In this document: positions 51,333 to 58,971 of the stretch, one piece after another
How the letters are laid out: each line of letters starts with the position of its first letter
How positions within the stretch are numbered: the stretch's first letter is position 1
Assembly (NCBI RefSeq): GCF_000379105.1
Contig: NZ_KB900609.1
Coordinates: 5,730,763-5,794,762 of the forward strand
Direction of reading: 5' to 3'
DNA: 64,000 nucleotides
DNA from: Methylobacterium sp. WSM2598
GTDB taxonomy: Bacteria; Pseudomonadota; Alphaproteobacteria; Rhizobiales; Beijerinckiaceae
Notes under the pieces: model-generated
What the model was told of the DNA's origin: nothing
What the model saw: only the letters and a program-made list of their open reading frames with translations
The model's database searches: none
Translations under genes and position numbers: made by a program

Positions 51333-52376
51333 ATGACCTCGCCCCGTCCCTCCCTCGCCGCGGCGTCCCTCCGGATGGTCGCACTCGCCGCCGCGGCGGC
51401 GTCGCTCGCCGCCTGCACCGCGTCGGGCAGCGGCCGGCGCGTCCTGCGCGGCGCGGAGAGCGCCACGTCCTTCAGCTCGCTCAACGGCTCGGCCCGGTCG
51501 CAGGCCCTCGTGCACCTGCCGGGCGCCGAGGCCGGGCAGTCCATCCAGGTCGACGGCTACTCGCAGGGCCTGCGCCAGCGGATCAGCTTCGGCCCGCGGG
51601 GCGGGGGTGGCGAGGGCTGGATCGACCTCGCGCTGCGCCGCCGCGGGGCCGTGGACGGGCCCGCCATGGCCAGGCCGACGCGCTCGGGCATCGCGGCGGA
51701 ACTGGCGGCGCTGGCCGGAGGATCGGGCTACCGGATCTCGTCGCGCCCGGCCCGGAACGCCTACGGGCCGATGGGCTTCGCCCAGAACGAGCGCTGCGTC
51801 TACGCGTGGCAGTGGATCGAGGCGGTGCCGAGCCTCGGCGCGGCCTTCCCGCCCGCCGCCTCGCCCGTCACCGCCTCGCTGCGCATCCACCAGTGCCGCC
51901 GCGCGGGCACGCCGTCCGAGGCGCTGATCGAGAATCTCGCGCGCCTGCGGCTCGGGTCCGACGGTCCCGTGCCGGCGGACGCCCCCCCGCGCCGCCGGCC
52001 GGCATCCCGTCGCGTCCTGGCGGCCGCGCCGGCCGCGGTCCCGCCCGCGGCGGCCGTCCCGCCGGCGATGGCGGCCGCGCCGGTCGCCCCGCGGCCCGCC
52101 GCCCCGGACCGGGCCGCGACCCCGACCTACCTCGCGCCGCCCGCCGGCCCGCCGGCGGCCGCCTCCCTGGCGCCGCCCGCGGTACCCCGCCCGGGGCCGG
52201 CCGGCGCCACGCTCGCCCAGCCCCGCTTCATCACGGATACCCTCCCGACCCCCGGGATCGGCCGCATGCCCGAGGCGGCCCCCGCGCCGCGCCCGCCCGC
52301 CCGCGCCGAGCCGATCTCGGGCGAATTGCCGGCCCAGGCCTATCGCGGCCCGGCACCGCCGCCCTTCGGCTGGTAA
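51333..52376 (+). CDS. bcsN: Cellulose biosynthesis lipoprotein BcsN
   Basis: A 347-residue lipoprotein with lipobox LAAC near residue 26. The conserved part (residues 35-215) includes VLRGAESATSFSSLNGSARS, QSIQVDGYSQGLRQRISFGP, and NERCVYAWQWIEAVP with conserved cysteines that match a later RIHQCRRAG. The C-terminal 130 residues are Pro/Ala-rich. This layout fits BcsN of rhizobial cellulose operons, an accessory factor of unknown mechanism. It is the last gene of the operon and converges with the dehydratase gene at a distance of 66 bases. Confidence 0.78.
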   Translation: MTSPRPSLAAASLRMVALAAAAASLAACTASGSGRRVLRGAESATSFSSLNGSARSQALVHLPGAEAGQSIQVDGYSQGLRQRISFGPRGGGGEGWIDLALRRRGAVDGPAMARPTRSGIAAELAALAGGSGYRISSRPARNAYGPMGFAQNERCVYAWQWIEAVPSLGAAFPPAASPVTASLRIHQCRRAGTPSEALIENLARLRLGSDGPVPADAPPRRRPASRRVLAAAPAAVPPAAAVPPAMAAAPVAPRPAAPDRAATPTYLAPPAGPPAAASLAPPAVPRPGPAGATLAQPRFITDTLPTPGIGRMPEAAPAPRPPARAEPISGELPAQAYRGPAPPPFGW

Positions 52377-52442
52377 GAGGGACCAGCCGTCATCCGCTGT
52401 CCGGGCGATCACGTCCGGAACGCGCATGATACGGATCTCGTC

Positions 52443-55025
52443 TCACGCCTCCGCCGCGGGGGCGAGCCCGGCCCAGAAGGCGTCGTCCCCCGCCCAGGCC
52501 ACGGCGAGTTCCGCGAGGTAGCGGCGCCCGGACTCGTCCCGGACCACGAAGCCGCTCGGATCCGGGAGCAGTTCCTGGAGGCGAAGCGCCGGGCCGTGGG
52601 CCGCGAGGTCCTGGCCGAGGAGGTCGATCGCGAGCGGGCTGTCAGCCGCCAGCAGCACTTCGGTCTCGCCGCGTCCCGCGAAGGCGTAGAGGAGGGCGGG
52701 GAGCCCGGCCTCGCGCGCGAAGCGGCGCCAGATCACGAAGCGCTCGGCCCCCCGGGCGGCCGCGAGGCCGGCGCCCACGGCCTCCCGCGGCGTCCAGCGC
52801 TCCGGGCCGAGGACGGTCTCGCCGAGGAGGAGCCGCGGCAGGTGGCGCCACTCCGCCACCTCGCGGGCGAGCGGCGGGATCGGCGCCATCAGGGATGGGC
52901 GGCCGAGGCAGAGGGACACCGAGGACAGGAGCCAGGCGACGCGGTCGAGCCCGGCGAGGGAGGCGGCGGTGCGGGCGGCCGGGACGAGCCGCTCGGGCAG
53001 GCCGGCGGCGCGCAGGGCCGGCCGGCCGCGCGCGTCGCGGCCGATCCCGAGCCCGCGCAGGGCCTCGCCGCCGCCCGCGAGCGGGTCGAGCGCCCGCCGC
53101 GCGCTGGCGGGCCGGGCCGTGACGTTCGGCGCCCGGTGGTTGCGGATGGCGATGTCGCAGAAGCGCACGGGGTGGCGCGCCTCGATTCCGCGCAGGGCGC
53201 CCCGCAGCCAGTCGAGGAAGGCGTCCGACCCGTCCGACGCCGCGCCCAGGAGGGCGGCGAAGCGCCCGTGAAAGAAGGCGGGCTCCGGCGTGATGCCGCC
53301 GAGCCGCAGGCGCCCGTCCGCATCGACGAGGAGGAGGGCCGAGCCCGCGGGAAGGGGCTCCCCGCCCGGGCCCGGCTCAGGCTCCGGCTCCGGCAGGGCG
53401 AGGCGGCGCGCCGCGGGATCGGGCGCGAGGACGCGCTCCCAGCGCCCGAAGGCCTCGCGGGCGCGCCGGGCGAGGTCGCTGCCGGGCGGGGCCGCCGCGC
53501 GCTCCTCCCAGGTGCGGGCGCGGCGCCCGAGTCCCGCCTCCGCCTCCGCCTCCGGCGCGAGGAAATCCCCGAGGGGAACCGTGCAGCCCGGGGCGATCGG
53601 GCCGAAGAGGCGCTCCGTCTCGATCTCCGCCTCGACGGCGCCGAGGCCGAAGCGGTCGAAGGCCCAGGCCGCGCGGATCCGCGCCTCGATCGCGGCGGCG
53701 AGGTCCCGCGACAGGGCGAAGCGGAACGGCGCCGTGCGGTCGAGCGCGAGCACGTCCGCCCCGTCCGGCAGCGCCAGGCCGTAGCCGGCCAGCAGGGCGG
53801 CCACCGGCGCCCGGGCCGCGTCGAGCCGCGCCCGCAGGGCCTCGGCCGAGAGGGTCTCGATCCCCGCCTCGATCTCCGCCGCGATCCGCGCGAGGGCGGC
53901 GCGGACCGCGCGCCAGCTCTCGGCCTCGCCCGCGGGCAGGGCGGCGACGATCCCGTCGAGGGCCTGCCAGGGATCCGCGTAGAAGCCCGGCAGGGCGGTC
54001 GACGGGGACAGGATCCCGGCGCCGATCCAGGCCTCGACCCAGGCCCGCGCGGTCTCGTCCGGGAGCGCCGGATCGCGGCGGCGCAGCGCGTCGGCGATCG
54101 CGTCGGGCGCCGCCGCCTCCCCGGGCGCCAGGGCGGCGCGGAGGTGGCCGAGCGGCGCGTGGTCGGCGACCTGCCGGGTGACCCAGATCCCCTCCGCGAC
54201 CGTGCCGAAAAGCCACGCGGCCCCCGCGCGCCGCAGCGTCGGGTTGAGGCGCCAGGCGGTCGCGTCGATCCAGGGTCGGGCGCGGGCGCGCGCCTCCAGG
54301 ACCCGCGCGAACAGGTGCAGCACCGGGGCGACGCGGGTGACTGCCGGGGCGGGCGCGACCGCGAGCGGCCCCCGCGCGCACCATCGCGCGTCCTCGCCCC
54401 CGCCCACGTCCTCTCCCCCGCCCGCGTCCTCGAGGACGATGCCGGCCCAGAGGCCGTTCGGCGTCGCGCGGCCGACCGCCCGCATCAGGTAGCGGTGCAG
54501 GCTCGCGGTGAGCCGGCGCCGGCCGCGCGCGTCGCCCGGCGGATCCGTCAGGCGGCGGAAGACCGAGGGACTGGCGAGGCAGAGGGCGCGCCGAAAGCGC
54601 TCCTCGCGGGCGACGGCCTCGAGGGCCGCCCCCGCGCGGGCGAGTTCCGCCGCGTGCGCCGCGTCGATGCGGGCCCGCTCGGCCGCGTGGGCGAGGCGGG
54701 ACGCGGCGGCTCCCCGAACGGCCTCGCCGAGCGAGGGATCGCCCCAGAGCCGCCCGACCGCCGCGGCCGGCAGGGGGCGCGCCGAGCGCCGCAGGGCCCG
54801 CGCCAGGTCGAGGAGCGCCCCGCGCCGCGCCGGATCCTCCGCGCCCCGCAACGCCGCCCGCACCTCGCCGGCCAGGGCCGCCCCCTCGCGCAGGAGCGCC
54901 TCGTCCCGCGCGATCCAGGCATCGACCCGGTTCGTCAGGGCCGCCGCGCGCAGCGGCGCCAGGGTCTCGATCGGCCAGCCCGCGACGCGCAGGATCGCCG
55001 GGCCGAGCCCCCGCACCGCGCTCAT
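52443..55025 (-). CDS. Lanthipeptide-type dehydratase, glutamylation subunit (LanB N-terminal type)
   Basis: An 860-residue protein of the lantibiotic dehydratase family, which activates Ser/Thr by glutamylation with Glu-tRNA. The start at ATG 55025 overlaps the stop of the elimination protein by four bases; the longer open frame upstream is noncoding. Family signatures: FRRLTDPPGDARGRRRLTAS and LHRYLMRAVGRATPNGLWAG near residues 150-190 (the R/TPxGL element), HPVRFCDIAIRNHRAPNVTA, and the C-terminal AERFVIWRRFAREAGLPALL. It is shorter than full-length LanB (about 1000) because the elimination domain is encoded separately, as in thiopeptide pathways (TbtB/TbtC type). It is the last gene of the RiPP operon. 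Confidence 0.85.
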   Translation of the reverse strand: MSAVRGLGPAILRVAGWPIETLAPLRAAALTNRVDAWIARDEALLREGAALAGEVRAALRGAEDPARRGALLDLARALRRSARPLPAAAVGRLWGDPSLGEAVRGAAASRLAHAAERARIDAAHAAELARAGAALEAVAREERFRRALCLASPSVFRRLTDPPGDARGRRRLTASLHRYLMRAVGRATPNGLWAGIVLEDAGGGEDVGGGEDARWCARGPLAVAPAPAVTRVAPVLHLFARVLEARARARPWIDATAWRLNPTLRRAGAAWLFGTVAEGIWVTRQVADHAPLGHLRAALAPGEAAAPDAIADALRRRDPALPDETARAWVEAWIGAGILSPSTALPGFYADPWQALDGIVAALPAGEAESWRAVRAALARIAAEIEAGIETLSAEALRARLDAARAPVAALLAGYGLALPDGADVLALDRTAPFRFALSRDLAAAIEARIRAAWAFDRFGLGAVEAEIETERLFGPIAPGCTVPLGDFLAPEAEAEAGLGRRARTWEERAAAPPGSDLARRAREAFGRWERVLAPDPAARRLALPEPEPEPGPGGEPLPAGSALLLVDADGRLRLGGITPEPAFFHGRFAALLGAASDGSDAFLDWLRGALRGIEARHPVRFCDIAIRNHRAPNVTARPASARRALDPLAGGGEALRGLGIGRDARGRPALRAAGLPERLVPAARTAASLAGLDRVAWLLSSVSLCLGRPSLMAPIPPLAREVAEWRHLPRLLLGETVLGPERWTPREAVGAGLAAARGAERFVIWRRFAREAGLPALLYAFAGRGETEVLLAADSPLAIDLLGQDLAAHGPALRLQELLPDPSGFVVRDESGRRYLAELAVAWAGDDAFWAGLAPAAEA

Positions 55026-55954
55026 CCGGCACCCTGCCGGATCGCCCCGCGATCCGGGTGCCGGATCGCCCCGCGATCCGGGCGCGGGGCCGGGTGGAAG
55101 GCGCCCGGATGCGGCTCGGGCAGGGCGCCGCGCAGGAGGCTGCGGCCGTCCCAGGAGGCCGCCATGGCGCGCACCACCGGCACCGCGCGGGCCTGGCCGA
55201 AGCCGTGCCGGTTGAGGGTGAAGAGGGCGGCCGTCGCCAGGAGGGCCCGCAAGCCGCAGGCGAGGCGCCCGCGCTCCCAGCTCCGCAGCAGCCCGGCCGC
55301 GAGCTGCCCGGCCGCCTCTCCGTAGGCGTCGAGGATCGCCGCCTCCGCCGGGCCGGCGCTGGTCCGGAGCCCGTCGAGATGGATCGGCGGGGAGGCCGGG
55401 AGCGGCGGCGCGTCCCCGGCGGGCGCGCCCTCGGCCGGCGCCCGCAGCAGGACGAGGAGGTTGCACCACGTGTCCCAGACCTCGGCGCCGTCGCCGAGGC
55501 TGCACCACGCCGTCTCGTTGAGGATCGCGGTCAGCAGCGACGGGTAGGGGATGGTCAGGGCCTTCTCGGCGATGAGCCGGTCGACGGCGATCCAGAGCCG
55601 GCTGTCGGCCTCCCAGAACCCGTGCACGGCCTCCATGGCCTGCGCCCCGCCGAACAGCCGCGCCTCCGGCTCGTAGACGCTGACGAAGTGCCGCGTGACC
55701 CTGCCCTCGGCCACGTGCCGCGCGAGGATCGGGCGCAGCTCCGCGAGCAGCCGGTCGCGGTCGCCCCGGAAGCGCAGGCGCAGGTCCGGCGGCTTGCGCT
55801 GGAACAGGAAGGCCGAGAGGAGGCGCGTCCTGCGCCACCCGGGCAGGGCGTCGCCGATCTCCCCGAGGAGGGCGCGGGCGGCCGGCAGCGCCGAGCCGCG
55901 CTCGCGGGACAGGCCGACATTCACCTGCAGCCAGGAGCGACCCGCGCGCGCCAT
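55022..55954 (-). CDS. SpaB C-terminal/thiopeptide-type elimination protein
   Basis: A 310-residue protein matching the stand-alone SpaB_C or thiopeptide-type bacteriocin biosynthesis domain. It starts at ATG 55954; the longer frame upstream is a shadow of the radical SAM gene. Signature elements: WLQVNVGLSRERGSALPAAR, FLFQRKPPDLRLRFRGDRDR, HFVSVYEPEARLFGGAQAME and ADSRLWIAVDRLI. In split dehydratases this part removes glutamate to give dehydroalanine or dehydrobutyrine; related proteins catalyse the thiopeptide [4+2] cyclisation, an alternative role. Its 3' end carries two tandem 24-base hairpin-forming repeats coding for HPDRGAIR-like sequence. Coupled to the dehydratase. Confidence 0.82.
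   Translation of the reverse strand: MARAGRSWLQVNVGLSRERGSALPAARALLGEIGDALPGWRRTRLLSAFLFQRKPPDLRLRFRGDRDRLLAELRPILARHVAEGRVTRHFVSVYEPEARLFGGAQAMEAVHGFWEADSRLWIAVDRLIAEKALTIPYPSLLTAILNETAWCSLGDGAEVWDTWCNLLVLLRAPAEGAPAGDAPPLPASPPIHLDGLRTSAGPAEAAILDAYGEAAGQLAAGLLRSWERGRLACGLRALLATAALFTLNRHGFGQARAVPVVRAMAASWDGRSLLRGALPEPHPGAFHPAPRPDRGAIRHPDRGAIRQGAG
55037..55084. repeat. Two tandem 24-bp hairpin-forming repeats
   Basis: Units at 55037-55060 and 55061-55084 differ at one base. Each contains CCGGATCGC-CCC-GCGATCCGG, a perfect 9-bp inverted repeat. They lie in the last codons of the elimination gene just before the overlapping dehydratase start, so the hairpins could tune coupled translation; they may equally be a recent duplication. 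Confidence 0.7.
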
Positions 55955-55958
55955 CGGG

Positions 55959-56360
55959 TCAGGCCCCCGGACGCAGGCGGGCGGTGCCGACCCCGACCTG
56001 CGCGGCGGCGAGGCGGTCGATCTCGGGGGCGAGGCTCTCCTCCAGCAGGCGCACCAGGGTGAAGTCCCGCATCGCCTCGGCGAAGCCGGCCGGATCGAGG
56101 CCGCTCTCGGCGAGCCAGCCCGCGAGATCCTCCGCCGCGGCGAGCCCGAAGCACAGCCGGAACTGGCTCTCCGTCTCCCGGACCTGCTCGGGCGTGGCGC
56201 GGAGCCCGAGCCGCGCGGCCTCCCGCCGGGCGAGGAGCCGCAGCAGGGCCTTCTTGCGCACGACGGCGACGGTCTCCCCGCAGGCGGTGAGCGGCTCGGC
56301 CGGGCGAGGGCCGAACCAGCCGGCGGCGCCGGGGCGATCGGGGGCGAGGGCGTCAGGCAC
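55959..56360 (-). CDS. Small helical protein of the RiPP cluster
   Basis: A 133-residue protein starting with GTG 56360, overlapping the end of the radical SAM gene; the upstream part of the frame is a shadow. It is almost entirely helical: VVRKKALLRLLARREAARLG, ATPEQVRETESQFRLCFGLA, EDLAGWLAESGLDPAGFAEA and MRDFTLVRLLEESLAPEID. The pattern of a three-helix bundle followed by a 'gl...fe..v..d..v..l' segment resembles the N-terminal region of PpiC/SurA-like peptide-maturation proteins, without a prolyl-isomerase domain. It may bind the leader or chaperone the precursor. No family assignment is certain. Confidence 0.6.
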   Translation of the reverse strand: MPDALAPDRPGAAGWFGPRPAEPLTACGETVAVVRKKALLRLLARREAARLGLRATPEQVRETESQFRLCFGLAAAEDLAGWLAESGLDPAGFAEAMRDFTLVRLLEESLAPEIDRLAAAQVGVGTARLRPGA

Positions 56361-58470
56361 AGGCGGCCTCCGGGAGCCGCGGCCGGGGAATCTGGGCTTC
56401 GGTGGCCGGCTCGGGCTCCGGATGGAGTTCGAGCAGGCGCTGGCGCAGCAGGGCGGTGAGGGTGTCGCGGGTGCGGCGCAGGTCGTCGGGCGAGGCACCG
56501 GGCCCGGCGAGATCGCGCAGGATCTCGGCGCTGGTGCGAAAGCCCGGCGTCTCGCCGAGGCGGCGGAACCACTCCGCGTCGAGGACGAGGGCGCCGCGGC
56601 GCGAGGCGATCCGGCAGAGGCCGCCCTCCCGGCGCACCCAGGCGGCCGGGTTCCAGGCGAGGCGCAGGCGGCGCGGGTCGGCGGGGCCGGGCAGGTCGAG
56701 CCGGTCGGGCAGGTCGCGGCCGAACCACGCGCCCGCCGCGCAGAGCGCCCATTCCTCCGGGGCCGGCCACAGCACCGGGGGCCAGGCGTGGCAGCGGGCG
56801 AGGAGGGGCCCCAGCCGCGCTCCGGCCTCGTCGAGCAGGGCGGCGATCTGCGGCCGGGTGAGCCCGGGCGTGCTCTCCCAGGCGGTGCCGACGCCGAACA
56901 GGAAGTCGCGGCCCTCCGTGGGGACGAGGAAGCGGATGCCGTAGGCGTCCGGGTCGGCGAAGTAGGGGGTGTCGGTCAGGATCTCCAGCTCGTGCACGTC
57001 GAGGGTGCAGCCCGGATCGTCGAACAACTCGGCATTCTCCTCGAAGAAGGCGAGGGTGCGCCGGGCGCTGGCCTCGGTCTCGCCCGGGAAGCCGACCATC
57101 GAGAAGACGTGGAAGCGGATCCCGGCCTCGCGGCAATGGCGCAGGACCGGCGCCGCGTGCTCGACCCGGATGCCCTTGCGCATCCGGTCGAGGGTGTCCT
57201 GGTCGGCGGATTCGAGGCCGAAATAGAGCCGCCGCATCCCGACCCGGGCGAGCCGGTCGCAGAGGTCGCGGGTGAAGCCCGGCTCCAGCCGCGCGTAGCC
57301 CGAGAAGACGCAGTCGGTGCGCCCGCGCGCCTCCAGCGCCTCGGCGACGCGCCCGAGCACGCGGGGGGGCAGGGCCTCGTCGGCGAGGAGGAAGTGGCGG
57401 CAGCCGTGCCGCTCGGCCAGGTGGTCGATGTCCTCCGCCACCGTCTCGGGCCGCCGCAGCCGGTAGCGCTTGGGCGAGATCCGGTTGATGAAGGGTATGT
57501 CGCAGAAGCTGCACTCGTCGTGGTAGCAGCCCTTGCCCAGCATCACCGGCAGGACGAGGTGCGGGCTGAGGTAGCGGTCGAGGGGCAGGCCGTCGAAGTC
57601 GGGCGTCGGGTTGGCGGCGTAGTCCTCGACCCGCGTCGGCGTGGCGACGACCCTGTCGCCCGCGCGGTAGAGCAGGTTCGGCACGCGCCCGAGATCCCCG
57701 TCGCCGGCGAGCGCGTCGAGGAGGGCCAGCATCGCCGCCTCGCCCTCGCGGGTCACGACGGCCTCCGCGAAGGCCGCGAAGAAGGCCGGGCAGCCGGCGA
57801 GGGCCTCGCCGACCTTGGCGATGGCGGTGCCGCCGAGCACCACCCGGTGCCCGCGGGCCCTCAGCCGCCGCGCCAGCGACAGGCCGGGGATGAGCTGCCA
57901 GCGCAGGGTCAGGGAGATGCCGACGAGGTCGTAGGCCCCGCCCGCCTCCAGCCGGGGGAAGACCTCCTCGCTCCAATGCTCCTCGAACAGGTTGGCGGCC
58001 GGGTCGGCGGTCACCGCGAGGAGGTCGGACAGGCGGCTCGGATCGACCCCCTCGACCTCGTAGCGCAGCACCTCGGTCTGGTAGCGCAGGCGCCGGGGCG
58101 CGGCCGCGGAGACGAGGTCGAGGGCGTCGTAGATCCGCTCGCGGGCCGCGTTGAGCCGCCAGGGATCGGCGAAGCGCACCGGGTCGCGGATCGTCGCGAG
58201 CGCGTCCTCGATCGTGTCGGGCAGGTCCGGCGCCAGGGCGGCGAGGCGGCCGAGGGCGGAATCGGGCTCGGGGCGCGGGCGGGCGGCGAGCGCGGCGGCG
58301 GCGCGCCGCAGGCGCTCGGGCCGCAGCAGGGCCAGCACGCCCTCGAGGTCGAGGTCGAACAGGTCGACCGCCACCCCGGCCGGGCGCAGGGCCGCCGCCA
58401 GCGCGGGCAGCGGCAGGCGCGGGGCGCGCGGGTCACCCCCGGGGGGATAGATGAGAGCGACCCTTGCCAT
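56353..58470 (-). CDS. B12-binding radical SAM enzyme, copy B
   Basis: A 705-residue enzyme. The N-terminal part (RVALIYPPGGDPRAPRLPLP, DLVGISLTLRWQLIPGLSLA, GHRVVLGGTAIAK) has the cobalamin-binding Rossmann-like pattern. The radical SAM barrel carries the cluster motif KGCYHDECSFCDIPF, CX4CX2C at Cys315, 320 and 323, then YFGLESADQDTLDRMRKGI and FHVFSMVGFPGETEASARRT. A C-terminal region (WNPAAWVRREGGLCRIASRR, TRDTLTALLRQRLLELHP) looks like a winged-helix or PqqD-like peptide-binding domain. A close paralogue lies on the other side of the precursor gene. Such enzymes usually methylate unactivated carbons in peptides; the target is not known. Confidence 0.85.
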   Translation of the reverse strand: MARVALIYPPGGDPRAPRLPLPALAAALRPAGVAVDLFDLDLEGVLALLRPERLRRAAAALAARPRPEPDSALGRLAALAPDLPDTIEDALATIRDPVRFADPWRLNAARERIYDALDLVSAAAPRRLRYQTEVLRYEVEGVDPSRLSDLLAVTADPAANLFEEHWSEEVFPRLEAGGAYDLVGISLTLRWQLIPGLSLARRLRARGHRVVLGGTAIAKVGEALAGCPAFFAAFAEAVVTREGEAAMLALLDALAGDGDLGRVPNLLYRAGDRVVATPTRVEDYAANPTPDFDGLPLDRYLSPHLVLPVMLGKGCYHDECSFCDIPFINRISPKRYRLRRPETVAEDIDHLAERHGCRHFLLADEALPPRVLGRVAEALEARGRTDCVFSGYARLEPGFTRDLCDRLARVGMRRLYFGLESADQDTLDRMRKGIRVEHAAPVLRHCREAGIRFHVFSMVGFPGETEASARRTLAFFEENAELFDDPGCTLDVHELEILTDTPYFADPDAYGIRFLVPTEGRDFLFGVGTAWESTPGLTRPQIAALLDEAGARLGPLLARCHAWPPVLWPAPEEWALCAAGAWFGRDLPDRLDLPGPADPRRLRLAWNPAAWVRREGGLCRIASRRGALVLDAEWFRRLGETPGFRTSAEILRDLAGPGASPDDLRRTRDTLTALLRQRLLELHPEPEPATEAQIPRPRLPEAACA

Positions 58471-58504
58471 GGGGACCGATAAGGACGCGGGGAGTCACGG
58501 GCGA

Positions 58505-58534
58505 TCCGGCGCGGGGCGGCCGTCCCGCGCCGGA
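58505..58534 (-). terminator. Strong hairpin downstream of precursor gene
   Basis: TCCGGCGCGGG at 58505-58515 and CCCGCGCCGGA at 58524-58534 form a perfect 11-bp stem with an 8-base loop, seven bases after the precursor stop. No T-run follows, so it may be a partial terminator or an RNA-stability element that raises precursor output over the downstream enzymes. Confidence 0.6.
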
Positions 58535-58540
58535 ACCGGC

Positions 58541-58891
58541 TCACCAGGGGCACATCACGGTCGAGGACATCACCTTGCCGAGATCGGGAAGACCCGGCTT
58601 GCTGTGCGTCAAGGATGCCGTGAGCGAGCCGATATTGAAGCTCGGGATCTGCACCACGCCCGGCAGCTGAATGCCGCCGCCGATGCCGGCGCCGCCCGCC
58701 ACCGCTTCCAGCGCCGCGCCGCTCAATTCCTCGTCCTTGCCGGCCGACGACGCCGCGAGACCCGACTTCAACTTCTGCACGTCTTCGTCGGGCATCTTCG
58801 TCTGGGCCAGAATCTCGGGCCGAAGATAGTAATAATTACCACCTCCATCGGTGATCACCAAGCCGTTCGGCTGTTGATTTTGCTCGGACAT
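58541..58891 (-). CDS. RiPP precursor peptide with double-glycine leader
   Basis: A 116-residue peptide from ATG 58891, preceded four bases away by GGGAGAGG; an upstream in-frame ATG at 58945 lies inside the promoter. The leader (1-67) has NYYYLRPEILAQTKMPDED, a helical part, and ends ELSGAALEAVAGG (55-67), the typical acidic-helix plus Gly-Gly cleavage site. The predicted 49-residue core starts with a Gly-rich piece and contains Ser84, Ser89, Thr91, Ser93, Thr95, Ser97, Ser109, Ser110 and Thr111, a single Cys114 and the C-terminal Trp116 (SSTVMCPW). It lies between two B12-type radical SAM genes with its own promoter. The core is unlike any peptide family I recognise. Confidence 0.85.
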   Translation of the reverse strand: MSEQNQQPNGLVITDGGGNYYYLRPEILAQTKMPDEDVQKLKSGLAASSAGKDEELSGAALEAVAGGAGIGGGIQLPGVVQIPSFNIGSLTASLTHSKPGLPDLGKVMSSTVMCPW

Positions 58892-58895
58892 CCGG

Positions 58896-58903
58896 CCTCT
58901 CCC
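58896..58903 (-). promoter_or_regulatory. Ribosome-binding site deciding the precursor start
   Basis: On the minus strand GGGAGAGG stands four bases before ATG 58891. This selects that start over the in-frame ATG at 58945, whose translation would begin near the predicted -10 element. Confidence 0.7.
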
Positions 58904-58927
58904 GATTTTGCTGGGCACTACGAAACA

Positions 58928-58956
58928 ATAATACTCCTTACTCAACTAGTACGCAA
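58928..58956 (-). promoter_or_regulatory. Putative sigma-70-type promoter of the precursor gene
   Basis: On the minus strand TTGCGT (58956-58951) and TATTAT (58933-58928) are separated by exactly 17 bases. Transcription would begin near 58921, giving a leader of about 30 bases. The region is strikingly AT-rich compared with the operon, consistent with a dedicated promoter for the precursor. Confidence 0.55.
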
Positions 58957-58971
58957 CAGAGGAGTCGAGGT

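Noticed and set aside
52377..52442. Bidirectional terminator between bcsN and the dehydratase gene
   Set aside because: Only short imperfect inverted repeats occur in the 66-base gap; none is strong enough to call.
52443..55838. A single open frame of 1131 codons covering the dehydratase and more
   Set aside because: Only the part from ATG 55025 shows dehydratase sequence. The upstream 270 codons are a shadow of the elimination-protein gene in another frame, rich in Arg, Pro and Gly.
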